The notes under the pieces: model-generated
Databases searched by the model: none
What the model saw: only the letters and a program-made list of their open reading frames with translations
What the model was told of the DNA's origin: nothing
From: Bacillota bacterium
GTDB lineage: Bacteria; Bacillota; Clostridia; Christensenellales; SZUA-584
Direction of reading: 5' to 3'
Assembly: GCA_023461435.1 (NCBI GenBank)
Contig: JAEYLC010000008.1
Coordinates: forward strand, 1-64,000
Length of the DNA stretch: 64,000 nucleotides
Translations under genes and position numbers: made by a program
Shown: one piece after another, positions 17,928 to 26,481 of the stretch
How the letters are laid out: every line of letters starts with the position of its first letter
How positions within the stretch are numbered: the stretch's first letter is position 1

Positions 17928-18893
17928 CTAATTGTTAACAACATTTTTCGGATAACCAAGAATAAAGGCCTTTACGTTTTCTACCGCGATATCCATTATC
18001 CTCTGACGGCTCTCTTTAGGCGCCCATGAAATATGCGGCGTTATAATGCAGTTCCTTGCTTTGAGCAGCGGATTGTCTCCTTTTATTGGCTCGGAGGATA
18101 CCACATCAAGACCGGCAGCATAAACCTTGCCAGTATTAAGCGCATCCGCAAGATCTTGCTCAACGATCAACGGCCCACGTGAATTGTTCAGTATAATGAC
18201 ACCGTCTTTCATCTTTGCAATGGTGTTCTTGTTTATGATGCCTTCTGTTTCCGAGAACAGCGGGCAGTGTAGTGCGATGACATCAGCTTCCGAGAGAAGT
18301 GTATCAAAACCAACATAGGTTCCAATCGCTTTGCCTTCTTCATTCTCAAATTTATCGTATGCTAATACGTTCATGCCCATCGCTTTTGCTATTTTGCCAG
18401 TAGCCTGACCAATTCGGCCAAAACCAATTATACCTAGTGTTTTACCTGCAAGCTCAATAAGAGGATAATCCCAAAAACACCAGTCATCATTGTTTTCCCA
18501 GCGCCCCTCATGCACTGCGATAGAATGGTGTGCCACATGATGGCAGACCTCAAGCAGCAGTGCTATCGCAAATTGAGCGACTGAAGCCGTTCCATATGCC
18601 GGAACATTGGATACAGGTATACCCTTTTCTTTTGCATATTCAACATCGACCACGTTGTACCCGGTTGCAAGTATACTGATAAATTTCATTGTCGGACATG
18701 CGTCGATTATTCTCTTTGTAATGGGTGTTTTGTTAGTAAAAACAACTTCAGCGTCACCTATTCTTTTTATGGCTTCGTTTTCATCAGTGAGTGACGTACG
18801 GTCATATACTGTCAGTTCGCCGAGCTTACCAAGCTCTTCCCAGCTGAGGTCGCCGGGATTTTCGGTATATCCGTCAAGAACCACGATTTTCAT
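17928..18893 (-). CDS. D-2-hydroxyacid dehydrogenase (hydroxypyruvate/glyoxylate reductase-like)
   Basis: This 321-residue NAD(P)-dependent D-2-hydroxyacid dehydrogenase has the Rossmann motif GIIGFGRIGQ in the middle. The catalytic triad is Arg in NNSRGPLI, Glu in VVSSEPI and His in ITPHISW. The start at 18893 has AGAGGA upstream. The family includes glycerate dehydrogenase and hydroxypyruvate reductase. With a glycerate kinase two genes away, hydroxypyruvate to D-glycerate is the most likely reaction; glyoxylate to glycolate is the main alternative. Confidence 0.82.
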   Translation of the reverse strand: MKIVVLDGYTENPGDLSWEELGKLGELTVYDRTSLTDENEAIKRIGDAEVVFTNKTPITKRIIDACPTMKFISILATGYNVVDVEYAKEKGIPVSNVPAYGTASVAQFAIALLLEVCHHVAHHSIAVHEGRWENNDDWCFWDYPLIELAGKTLGIIGFGRIGQATGKIAKAMGMNVLAYDKFENEEGKAIGTYVGFDTLLSEADVIALHCPLFSETEGIINKNTIAKMKDGVIILNNSRGPLIVEQDLADALNTGKVYAAGLDVVSSEPIKGDNPLLKARNCIITPHISWAPKESRQRIMDIAVENVKAFILGYPKNVVNN

Positions 18894-18933
18894 AATATAT
18901 TTTTTTCCTCTCTTTATCCCGTTGTCGCCTTCT

Positions 18934-19830
18934 TTAATCCTCCAACAGAGCCCATGCACGATTAATCACACGTTTGGTATTGGCCAGTATCAAATCTTCC
19001 TCTTCATCGCCCCAAGGCTTTACTTCAAAAGAAAGCACATAGGGATCCTTGGCATTGAAGAAACCTTCCTCTTTAATAACTTTAAAAAAGTCCAAAAGCT
19101 GCTCAACATCATTTGCACTGCTGGGGAACCCGAAACGGGGATGCTGGTCTCCATATGCCTCGCACCCTTTCTCTACAACCGCATTTCCGATATGAAAGTG
19201 TGTGATATACGGTCTGAGCGTCCTCACTACGAATTGTGTGGTCTCGTATGTGGTCGGGAAATGACTGAGGTCAACCATAAGCCCGAAATTGTTGTTGGTC
19301 GTGCGCATATCGGCTGCAAATTTTTCCGCGTAAGGTGCCGGTCCGATAAGCACCGCCTTGTCCATATCAAAATCGAAAACTTCAAGCTCAACCATCATTC
19401 TTTTTTTGGCCGCATAGTCACACACCGCGCGAGTCGTTTTAAGCAGCTGATCGTATGCCAGCTTCTTTGTTTCCTGCTGCCATTTTCCCGCTAAAAATGC
19501 TATTCCCTTTGCTCCAAGATACTCTGCTTCGTCGACCGCCTCAATAAGCGTAGCTTCTGCTTTCTTTCGGCCTTCCTCATCGATATCGTTGGGATTGAGC
19601 TTGGGCCCTAGCAAACGCGGTTGGGCTCCGTAACAGACTTTAAGATGTGATTGATCTAGTATTCTTTTCGCTTCTGCGCGGGTATCATCATCATTAAACC
19701 GACACACTTCCAATGCATCAAAAAAATCGTCCTTTGCAATGGCTCTGATGGAATCTAAAACATTTCGCTTCGGATGGCTCATCCATTGTATGGTTCCTAC
19801 TTGAAAATACTTGTGGATTGAATCTTTCAT
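18934..19830 (-). CDS. Xylose-isomerase-like TIM-barrel isomerase/epimerase
   Basis: This 298-residue member of the sugar phosphate isomerase/epimerase (AP endonuclease 2) superfamily shows apparent metal ligands. These are Glu in VELEVFDFD, Asp and His in LMVDLSHFP, His in THFHIGNA and Glu near the C-terminus in LSFEVKPWG. Members interconvert ketoses, epimerise C3 of sugar phosphates or act as hydroxypyruvate isomerase (tartronate semialdehyde to hydroxypyruvate). Next to a hydroxypyruvate reductase-like gene and a glycerate kinase, the last activity is attractive, but it is inferred. Confidence 0.75.
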   Translation of the reverse strand: MKDSIHKYFQVGTIQWMSHPKRNVLDSIRAIAKDDFFDALEVCRFNDDDTRAEAKRILDQSHLKVCYGAQPRLLGPKLNPNDIDEEGRKKAEATLIEAVDEAEYLGAKGIAFLAGKWQQETKKLAYDQLLKTTRAVCDYAAKKRMMVELEVFDFDMDKAVLIGPAPYAEKFAADMRTTNNNFGLMVDLSHFPTTYETTQFVVRTLRPYITHFHIGNAVVEKGCEAYGDQHPRFGFPSSANDVEQLLDFFKVIKEEGFFNAKDPYVLSFEVKPWGDEEEDLILANTKRVINRAWALLED

Positions 19831-20103
19831 ATTTTACACACTTTCTCTCAGAATTTGTATTTGTTCCATTCTCCCTATCTTTTCGGCAATATCTAAGGAT
19901 GCGCTAAGCTAAACAGCTTTCAAGTTCCACTGTGTTTAATCATGGGCTAAAATAGTCTATACCAACGGCATCTCAGTCATTTTGCCGTCACATTTTGAGA
20001 AATTTCTGAATATGAGCAAACCTTTATGCCGATATACAGTCAAGCTCGATATGACAATATATAAATCAAAATACTCATTGTTATAATCTTTGCAATCTAT
20101 TCC

Positions 20104-20133
20104 TTGACATTTATTCTGATATTTACTTATAAT
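20104..20133 (+). promoter_or_regulatory. Near-consensus plus-strand sigma-A promoter
   Basis: TTGACA at 20104-20109 and TATAAT at 20128-20133 are both perfect hexamers with an 18-bp spacer. It points against the surrounding operon, towards the hairpin at 20141 and the 3-prime end of the binding-protein gene. Confidence 0.55.
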
Positions 20134-20139
20134 ACTTTA

Positions 20140-20216
20140 CGTGTGAGAGTGATAAGAAATCGGCTCCACGATTCTTACCACTCTCCACACCTCTATTTTC
20201 TTTTGCTTGTTTTTAA
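20140..20216 (+). ncRNA. Candidate hairpin small RNA
   Basis: About seven bases after the -10 element begins a stem of roughly 20 bp (GTGTGAGAGTGATAAGAAAT pairing with TTCTTACCACTCTCCACAC) with a 6-nt loop, followed by a U-rich tract (TTTTCTTTTG, then TTTTT). No coding frame is present. Alternatively the same hairpin works on the minus strand as a 3-prime stabiliser of the binding-protein mRNA, although no U tract follows on that strand. Confidence 0.4.
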
Positions 20217-20240
20217 AGATAACTCATGCTTAAACATGGC

Positions 20241-21275
20241 TTAGTGCCACTGAAGGAAGCTCTCGGCGTTTTCTGCTGTTACCATTTCACAATCTGTGTT
20301 GATGACCGGCTCTATCTTTTCGCCATTCATGTACTTGATGATGTATTCAACCGCTGTCTTACCCATCAATCTAGGCTGCTGCGCCACTGAAGCGTCCATC
20401 ACGCCGTCAATAATCGCCTGTGCTCCATCCGGAGAACCATCGAAACCGCACACGAAGATTGAGTCACTCTTATCTTGAGCCTGAACAGCCTGTCCTGCGC
20501 CCTGTGCCATCTGATCATCACAGCAGAACATAGCAACCAAATCAGGGTACGCTGTCAAGAAATTCTCTGCAACAGTCATTGAGGTGCCCATATCGCCGTT
20601 GCCATAATCTGATGTTACGACCTCAATGTCCGGATAATCTTTGATCGTGTCCGTAAAACCTTTGAAACGAGCTGTCGTCGCAGCATTTCCTGCAGCGCCA
20701 TCAATAATTGCAACCTGGCCCTTAATATTCTCGCCGAACCATTTTGCTGCCAGGCAGCCACCCGCATAGTTATCAGTGCCAATATACGAAATGTAGTTTG
20801 ATTCGTCAGCGCCGGAGTCTACGAGAAATACCGGAATGTTCTTTTCGGCAGCGCTGTTGATAACACCAACAAGAGCAGTGGCATCATTGGGGATAATGAC
20901 CAGGTAATCCACACCTTCAGCAATAAACGCTTCGCAAATACCAACCTGCTTGTCCACTTCAATGGACGAATCCGGAGCATTACATTTGAATTCGAACCCA
21001 TTGGCCGTAGCCATTTCTTCAATAGCATCCTTTACCGCAACGAAATACGGGTTGCCGAGCTGCTTTGGAACAAATGCAATGGTCTTTCCTGCACCAACAT
21101 CTGTCGACGCAGACGACTCGACTGCCGCAGACTCAGAAGGCTCAACCCCTGTCGATTCGGATACCGCAGCCGCTGATTGTTCTTCAGCGCTCTTTGTAGC
21201 AGCTGAATTTGATGAACACGCAACCAGGCCGAACACCATAATCACTGCTAACGCCAGTAGAAAAACTTTTTTCAT
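20241..21275 (-). CDS. Sugar ABC transporter substrate-binding lipoprotein, unit 1
   Basis: This 344-residue protein has a lipoprotein signal (FGLVACSS), a Ser/Ala/Glu-rich linker and a type 1 periplasmic-binding fold of the ribose/galactose class (TIAFVPKQLGNPYF, FLVDSGADESNYISYIGTDN, VCGFDGSPDGAQAIIDG). It should capture the unit 1 substrate outside the cell and deliver it to the RbsA/RbsC-like pair just upstream. The hairpin downstream at 20141-20190 may raise its mRNA level relative to the later enzyme genes. Confidence 0.88.
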   Translation of the reverse strand: MKKVFLLALAVIMVFGLVACSSNSAATKSAEEQSAAAVSESTGVEPSESAAVESSASTDVGAGKTIAFVPKQLGNPYFVAVKDAIEEMATANGFEFKCNAPDSSIEVDKQVGICEAFIAEGVDYLVIIPNDATALVGVINSAAEKNIPVFLVDSGADESNYISYIGTDNYAGGCLAAKWFGENIKGQVAIIDGAAGNAATTARFKGFTDTIKDYPDIEVVTSDYGNGDMGTSMTVAENFLTAYPDLVAMFCCDDQMAQGAGQAVQAQDKSDSIFVCGFDGSPDGAQAIIDGVMDASVAQQPRLMGKTAVEYIIKYMNGEKIEPVINTDCEMVTAENAESFLQWH

Positions 21276-21335
21276 TTTTTCTCTCCTTTTTTTTTTATGT
21301 TACAGAAGTGCTTCTGTCCCATACTTTATAAACAA

Positions 21336-22319
21336 TTACTTATTAACCGCGATTCTTTGTCTGGTGACGTCAAGTGTGACCGCCAGCACAATAATGAGTC
21401 CCACCACGATTTTAGTGAAATAACTGCCAACCCCAATCAGCACCAGGCCATTACCAATAATAGCAAGTATTACAGCGCCAATTAAAGAACCAAGTATGCC
21501 ACCTTCACCACCTGTCATACTGGTACCTCCCACAACAGCTGCGGCGATTGCTTGCAACTCATATCCGTCACCGGCGGTTGGCTGTGCCGCCGTTAGTCTC
21601 GCCAGATATACTACGCTCGCAAGAGCAACACATACAGAAGAAAGAGTATATGCAATTATCAAAGTCTTCTCCACCTTAACGCCAGACAGCCGAGCGGATA
21701 CAACGTTTGATCCAACCGCAAATATGTGACGCCCTGTCGAGGTATATGTCATAAATAGTGATGCCAAAATTCCAATGAAAATGAATACATATACCGGAAA
21801 CGGTATGCCAAACAAAGAACCTTGCCCAATGAATATAAATGAGTCAGCCCCTTTTATATTGACCTGTGTCGAGTTCGTGATGAAAAGTGTAAAGCCTCTT
21901 ACCATATAAAGAGAACCCAACGTCATAATGAACGCTGGCAAATGAACATAAGCAATCATCACACCATTGACAACGCCTATGACCGCACCGGCGGCCATCG
22001 CGGCTAGAATCCCCAACCACATGTTTCCCGTTGCGTTGATCACCAGAGAACAGATAACGCAGCACATCGCCAGCACAGCTCCTTGACCAAGGTCTATTCC
22101 ACCGGTTAATATGACAATCGTCATGCCTATTGCCATAATCGCGTACACAGATGCCTGCCTGAGAATATTCATGAGATTGTCGGTCTGTAAAAACTTTCCT
22201 GATAACAAAGTAAAGAAAACAAATACTACGGCCAATGGGAGAAGTGCGCTAACCCCCTGAATCTTTGATATTTTCTTGATATAAAGAGATAATTTCCCCT
22301 TTTCATCAGTCTTTTGCAT
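21336..22319 (-). CDS. Ribose-type ABC transporter permease, unit 1
   Basis: This 327-residue RbsC-family permease has about eight to ten hydrophobic segments. Family landmarks are GMTIVILTGGIDLGQGAVLA and AAVVGGTSMTGGEGGILG. The start is the ATG at 22319, 8 bp after a GGAGGA ribosome site and inside the last codons of the ATPase gene, so the two are coupled. It forms the membrane channel of the importer with the ATPase at 22306. Confidence 0.88.
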   Translation of the reverse strand: MQKTDEKGKLSLYIKKISKIQGVSALLPLAVVFVFFTLLSGKFLQTDNLMNILRQASVYAIMAIGMTIVILTGGIDLGQGAVLAMCCVICSLVINATGNMWLGILAAMAAGAVIGVVNGVMIAYVHLPAFIMTLGSLYMVRGFTLFITNSTQVNIKGADSFIFIGQGSLFGIPFPVYVFIFIGILASLFMTYTSTGRHIFAVGSNVVSARLSGVKVEKTLIIAYTLSSVCVALASVVYLARLTAAQPTAGDGYELQAIAAAVVGGTSMTGGEGGILGSLIGAVILAIIGNGLVLIGVGSYFTKIVVGLIIVLAVTLDVTRQRIAVNK

Positions 22320-23829
22320 TATCTTGTCCTCCAATCGCATAGTACATAATTTTTTCCTGGGTAGCGTCTTTTCGATCCAAGGTAATAATCATTTTGCCTT
22401 CATGAAAAACTGAAATACGATCACAAACACCTAAAATTTCAGGCAGTTCCGATGATATAACGATAACCGCATTTCCCATCTCCGCTAAATTGTTGATTAT
22501 CCCGTAAATTTCACTCTTTGCTCCAACGTCAATACCTCTGGTCGGCTCGTCAAAAATATAAACTTTTGAACCAGCATTTAGCCACTTTGCAAAAACAACC
22601 TTTTGTTGGTTTCCGCCGGATAGGTATTTTACCTCTCTATAAACGTTTGGAAGCTTTATATTCAATGCCTTAACGTATCTATCAACAAGCACCTTTTCTT
22701 TTTTAAAATTTAGGAAGCCATTTTTCTTTATTTTCTCAATAGAAGCAGAAACCGTATTCCATGCAACAGACTTTGATAAAAATAGCCCTTCCTCTTTTCT
22801 GTTTTCAGTCAATAATCCGATTCCATGTTTTATTGCGTCATAGGGGCAATTAATTTTTATCTCCTGACCGTCTTTAAATATCTGACCGGAAGATTTTTTT
22901 AATTCTCCGAATATTGCTTTTGCAGTCTCGGTTCTTCTTGAACCAACAAGACCGGAAAAACCAAGCACCTCACCACTACGAACCTGCAAGCTGACATCAT
23001 GCACAAGCTTGGGAACCGAAAGACCCTTTACTTCAAGCATAACATCGCCGATCTTCGCGTTTCTCTTAGGATATATTTTATCTAGCGGTCTGCCCACGAT
23101 GTAAGAAATTATTTCGTCTATGCCAACATGCTTGACATCCTCTATATCGATAACAAACCTACCATCACGCAGCACAGTGCCTCCATTACCAATTTCTTTA
23201 ATCTCTTCCATACGATGCGATATGTATATAAAAGTAACGCCTTTTTTCTGCATCGTCTTCACGATATCAAAGAGCTTTGCTATCTCATTATCAGACAGCG
23301 AGGAAGTTGGTTCATCAAGGATTACAATTTGTGGATTTTGAGAGAACATCTTTACAATCTCCACAATTTGCTGTTCGGCAACCGATAGATTTTTAACCAT
23401 TGCTTTTGGATCGAGGTCAATCCCTAATTCTTTTCCCCTGCGGATAGTTTCATTCTCCATTGCTTTGAAGTCAATAATCCCGCTTTTCTTTCTTATCTCT
23501 CTTGTTAAAAACACGTTCTCAGCAACCGAAAGATGCTGAACTAAACTGTTCTCTTGAAAAACGGTTCCAATCCCCGCTTCCCTCGCCTGTCTGATATCTG
23601 TAATATGAACTCTTTGCCCATTAATAAGTATCTCTCCAGCATCTTCTTTGACAACACCCGTCAGTATTTTGATCAGCGTAGATTTCCCTGCTCCATTCTC
23701 TCCCAATAGACAGTGAACTTCTCCTCGTTTCACCTTAAATGAAACGTCATCCAACGCCTTAATACCAGAGAAGGCTTTTGTTATGTGCTTAAACTCGACT
23801 ATCGGCACATCATTAGCTAGTGGTTCCAA
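22306..23829 (-). CDS. Ribose-type ABC transporter ATPase, unit 1 (TTG start)
   Basis: This 507-residue double-ATPase of the RbsA/MglA type has Walker A GENGAGKST and signature LSVAEQQ in the first half. The second half has signature LSGGNQQK and Walker B YIFDEPTRGIDVG, while its Walker A region is degenerate (GLVGSRRTE), as is normal in this family. The start is a TTG at 23829, eight bases after a GGGGG-containing ribosome site; a later GTG is possible. It energises sugar uptake. Confidence 0.88.
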   Translation of the reverse strand: MEPLANDVPIVEFKHITKAFSGIKALDDVSFKVKRGEVHCLLGENGAGKSTLIKILTGVVKEDAGEILINGQRVHITDIRQAREAGIGTVFQENSLVQHLSVAENVFLTREIRKKSGIIDFKAMENETIRRGKELGIDLDPKAMVKNLSVAEQQIVEIVKMFSQNPQIVILDEPTSSLSDNEIAKLFDIVKTMQKKGVTFIYISHRMEEIKEIGNGGTVLRDGRFVIDIEDVKHVGIDEIISYIVGRPLDKIYPKRNAKIGDVMLEVKGLSVPKLVHDVSLQVRSGEVLGFSGLVGSRRTETAKAIFGELKKSSGQIFKDGQEIKINCPYDAIKHGIGLLTENRKEEGLFLSKSVAWNTVSASIEKIKKNGFLNFKKEKVLVDRYVKALNIKLPNVYREVKYLSGGNQQKVVFAKWLNAGSKVYIFDEPTRGIDVGAKSEIYGIINNLAEMGNAVIVISSELPEILGVCDRISVFHEGKMIITLDRKDATQEKIMYYAIGGQDNAKD

Positions 23830-23856
23830 GAAAACTACCCCCTTTCTTTCAGGACG

Positions 23857-24780
23857 CTATTTTTTAAACCAAACTCTATCAGCCGTTTTACCCATCAAGT
23901 TCTCAACTTCATCATCAGTAAGAAAATCACAATAATTCACGATGCAATCAATGTGTTGCTTATATGTACATGCAACCAAAACTGTGGGCACATCGGTCCC
24001 CCACATAACATGGTCGATTGCCCCCATTTCTTTTGCCACTTTTAGTGCTCCAGTCACCTCAGGCCACGGATACTCTTGTCCAGCCCGAGTGGCCAACATA
24101 GGAATACCGGAACAATCAAAATAGACATTCTCATTTAAGTCAAGAATGGAAAGCGTTTTCTTGAGGCAATTAAAACTCTTTGCTTCCTCGGGATCCCACA
24201 ATCTGCTAACACCCATATGTGGCAAAATAATCTTCAAGGTAGGGTAGCGTTTTGCTATTTGAAGAAGATCATTTATGGGGTAATCATTTGGACCGTCATC
24301 CCACCCTAAATCCAACATGAAATAAGCATTATACTTAATAATCTCTTCAAATACGAATTGATTCTCTTCAGCCAACATATCAAACGGAATGTCAGGAGAT
24401 TCAAACTTCAGGCCCTTATACTTATATTGACCAAGGCACAATTTTGCGGTCTCCAAATATGACATCTTATCCTGAGGATTTGGAATACCCACAGTCACAT
24501 ATCTATCCGGTTCTTTTTCAATAATACTGTTAATATATTCATATTGTTCCCCATAACAGGGTGTCTGAAGCAACACGACTTTATCAAAACCAAAAATCAT
24601 TTCATATGTCTTCATTACTTCGATTGGAAAGATATCATCTCTAATCTCAGGAGGCAAAAATTGTTTTTCTTTGTCTCCTATCTTAACTCTGCCGTTACCG
24701 ATGGGTATAAGGCTCTCGGTATCGAAGCGGCGTCCGTGCAGCTTCTTCCATACATGCCCGTGGGCCTCAATAAATAACAT
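23857..24780 (-). CDS. Amidohydrolase-2 family TIM-barrel metal hydrolase
   Basis: This 307-residue protein has the His-x-His motif near the N-terminus (EAHGHVW), conserved His in IILPHMGVSRLWDP and a C-terminal Asp in MWGTDVPT. It belongs to the amidohydrolase-2 family, which includes sugar-lactone hydrolases and metal-dependent decarboxylases. In a sugar operon between regulator and transporter it may open a lactone or decarboxylate a keto acid. The start at 24780 follows AGAGGG; an ATG eight codons earlier (24804) is also possible. Confidence 0.75.
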   Translation of the reverse strand: MLFIEAHGHVWKKLHGRRFDTESLIPIGNGRVKIGDKEKQFLPPEIRDDIFPIEVMKTYEMIFGFDKVVLLQTPCYGEQYEYINSIIEKEPDRYVTVGIPNPQDKMSYLETAKLCLGQYKYKGLKFESPDIPFDMLAEENQFVFEEIIKYNAYFMLDLGWDDGPNDYPINDLLQIAKRYPTLKIILPHMGVSRLWDPEEAKSFNCLKKTLSILDLNENVYFDCSGIPMLATRAGQEYPWPEVTGALKVAKEMGAIDHVMWGTDVPTVLVACTYKQHIDCIVNYCDFLTDDEVENLMGKTADRVWFKK

Positions 24781-24843
24781 GTCTTTCCCTCTAAGATGAA
24801 TCATACTCCAATAAGCTCCTTTATCATTTATATTTAAAATCCT

Positions 24844-25884
24844 TCATCGGATTGTTCTCGTCGATTCGCGGGCGATGTATTCAAACGGAAGCAATATGCC
24901 TGATTTTTCAATCTCTTCGTTTCTAATAATTTTGCCGAGTAACTTCATTGCAGCTTCACCCATCTCGAACTTTGGTTGTCGAATTGTTGTCAGCGCAGGA
25001 TTGATGATGTTGGCAAGATATATATCGTCAAAACCGGCAATGCTTAACTCTCCGGGAACATCGATTTTCAAAGTTGACGCTGACTTTATACATTCGATCG
25101 CATCCATGTCTCCACCCGGAGTAAATATGGCGGTAGCTCTTTTTGTCGAATTCCACATGGCTTCTACGTTTTGATATACACTTCCAAACTCACTGTTATC
25201 AATTCTATAAAATAAGCTTTGCAGGCCATAATTCTCCATAGCAATTTGATAGCCCCTGCATCGCTCTGCCACAATAAATACAGGTTCCTTTGGGGAAAAA
25301 CAGGCAATATTTCTATGACCAGCCTGAATGAGTTTTTCCGTTATGCAGTATCCCGCAAGATAATTATCAATACCGACGTATGGACATATTTCACTGAAGT
25401 CATAGCGGTCAAAACGAATGACGGGAATGCCCACCGAGTTTAATCGTTTTACTAAATCGACTTCTCTCTCATCAGTGGAATAAACACCACATAATGCAAC
25501 CCCCGCCACCTTCATGCCGATCAGAGTTTCCGTAAAAAATTGTTCCTGGATAATATCATTATTTGAATTGAGCAATATCACATTATAACCCATACGATTC
25601 GCCTGATTCGTAAATCCACAGGTCACCTCAGGGTAATAATGGTTCATTAAATCCGGTATAATCAAGCCTATTACCGATAGATTCTTACCTTTCATCTGCC
25701 GAGCGTACGTTGCAGGCTGGTATTGTAATTCACTGGCAGCTTCCAACACCCTTTTTACAGTATCTTCCGAAAAGCGATTGTTGCTCGGCTCGTTTAAAAT
25801 GACAGAAACCGCAGCAGTTGAAACTCCTGCCAGTTTCGCTACGTCTGTAAGCTTTGCAACCCGTTTTCTCTTGTTTTCTGTCAT
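24844..25884 (-). CDS. LacI-family transcription regulator of unit 1
   Basis: This 346-residue protein has an N-terminal LacI helix-turn-helix (LTDVAKLAGVSTAAVSVILN) and hinge (ASELQYQPATYARQMKG). A ligand-binding core follows that resembles the periplasmic sugar-binding fold. It is the first gene of unit 1. Its own 5-prime leader carries a near-perfect LacI-type operator, so it probably represses the whole unit, including itself, and releases it on binding substrate or an intermediate. Confidence 0.88.
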   Translation of the reverse strand: MTENKRKRVAKLTDVAKLAGVSTAAVSVILNEPSNNRFSEDTVKRVLEAASELQYQPATYARQMKGKNLSVIGLIIPDLMNHYYPEVTCGFTNQANRMGYNVILLNSNNDIIQEQFFTETLIGMKVAGVALCGVYSTDEREVDLVKRLNSVGIPVIRFDRYDFSEICPYVGIDNYLAGYCITEKLIQAGHRNIACFSPKEPVFIVAERCRGYQIAMENYGLQSLFYRIDNSEFGSVYQNVEAMWNSTKRATAIFTPGGDMDAIECIKSASTLKIDVPGELSIAGFDDIYLANIINPALTTIRQPKFEMGEAAMKLLGKIIRNEEIEKSGILLPFEYIARESTRTIR

Positions 25885-25895
25885 TGGAAGCTCCT

Positions 25896-25915
25896 TTAGT
25901 TAAACGTTTTACTAA
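25896..25915. promoter_or_regulatory. LacI-type operator
   Basis: TTAGTTAAACGTTTTACTAA is an almost perfect palindrome around a central CG, the classic LacI-family layout. It lies between the -10 element and the lacI start codon, where a bound repressor would block transcription. Confidence 0.7.
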
Positions 25916-25922
25916 TGGATTG

Positions 25923-25950
25923 ATTATATCATGGTTTGAGTAAATGTCAA
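25923..25950 (-). promoter_or_regulatory. Sigma-A promoter of unit 1
   Basis: On the minus strand TTGACA and TATAAT are both perfect hexamers with a 16-bp spacer. The gaps between the genes are mostly short, so this promoter may drive the full 13-kb operon. Confidence 0.7.
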
Positions 25951-25986
25951 TATTTTTTTAATTATTTGTGCTGTAATTAAACTATT

Positions 25987-26060
25987 GACCCTGAAGAATA
26001 AAGTTTAACACAAATCCTATTCTTCAATGTTCTTTATCTCAAAATTGTTCCTAAACATTA
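25987..26060. repeat. Right copy of direct repeat flanking island unit 1
   Basis: GACCCTGAAGAATAAAGTTT and the next 15 bases repeat the segment at 12741 with two mismatches, same orientation. A later block (TTCCTAAACATT, then ATGGAT) also matches after an insertion. The two copies bracket unit 1. Confidence 0.7.
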
Positions 26061-26176
26061 AATGGATCATCTTGAATATATGTATATAAATAATTAAAAT
26101 TTTCGTATATAAAAATATGAAAAAACCATTCATATCATCCAGGAAGAGTTCAGTTGAGAACCGGAGGATATTCCAA

Positions 26177-26208
26177 ATAAAAGCGCCTGATCAATACGAC
26201 CAGGCACT
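26177..26208 (-). terminator. Terminator of island unit 2
   Basis: On the minus strand AGTGCCTG pairs with CAGGCGCT, with one G-U pair, and is followed by TTTTATTT. It lies about 275 bp downstream of the last unit 2 gene. Confidence 0.5.
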
Positions 26209-26254
26209 CTCGAATGTATTTTTGGGTAGCAATCTTACATTTTTATTCCCTGTA

Positions 26255-26355
26255 TTATAACGCAACTTTTGCTATAAAAACCTCGATTCTGATGCTTACA
26301 TCATCATCTTTAAAAGCTTCATAAAGGTCGTTCTGTTTAAGCTCCTGCGGCAAGA
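26255..26355 (-). pseudogene. Possible decayed C-terminal gene fragment
   Basis: A minus-strand frame ending in a stop at 26255-26257 encodes about 33 residues with a protein-like composition (LPQELKQNDLYEAFKDDD). It is interrupted upstream by stops, while another frame offers LFEVMEYVKIILAAGA. This could be the frameshifted tail of a lost gene. I recognise no family. Confidence 0.25.
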
Positions 26356-26481
26356 ATGATTTTTACATACTCCATCACTTCGAATAAGTATATGGAGCAA
26401 ACAGATCTATCGGCTCTTACGGCTTTCTAAGCTCAGTTTTAAAATAAACCACTGCTTAAACAGCCGCCACAAATTTCTCTT

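Larger units (their letters stand above)
19831..20240. other. Intergenic region with hairpin and plus-strand promoter
   Basis: This 410-bp stretch separates the binding-protein gene from the isomerase gene of unit 1. It contains the candidate small RNA and hairpin at 20104-20216. The part from 19831 to 20100 is A/T-rich with no gene or clear motif. Confidence 0.55.
25885..26481. other. Boundary region between units 1 and 2
   Basis: This 597-bp A/T-rich stretch contains the unit 1 promoter and operator, the right copy of the direct repeat (25987-26060), the terminator of unit 2 (26177-26208) and a possible decayed coding segment (26255-26355, minus). No intact gene is visible. Confidence 0.55.

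Noticed and set aside
20141..20190. Rho-independent terminator of the unit 1 binding-protein gene
   Set aside because: On the minus strand no T-run follows the stem, so it is better seen as a stabiliser or as part of a plus-strand small RNA.
26117..26259. 47-codon plus-strand frame starting MKKPFISSRKS
   Set aside because: No ribosome site, overlaps the unit 2 terminator, and resembles no family I know.
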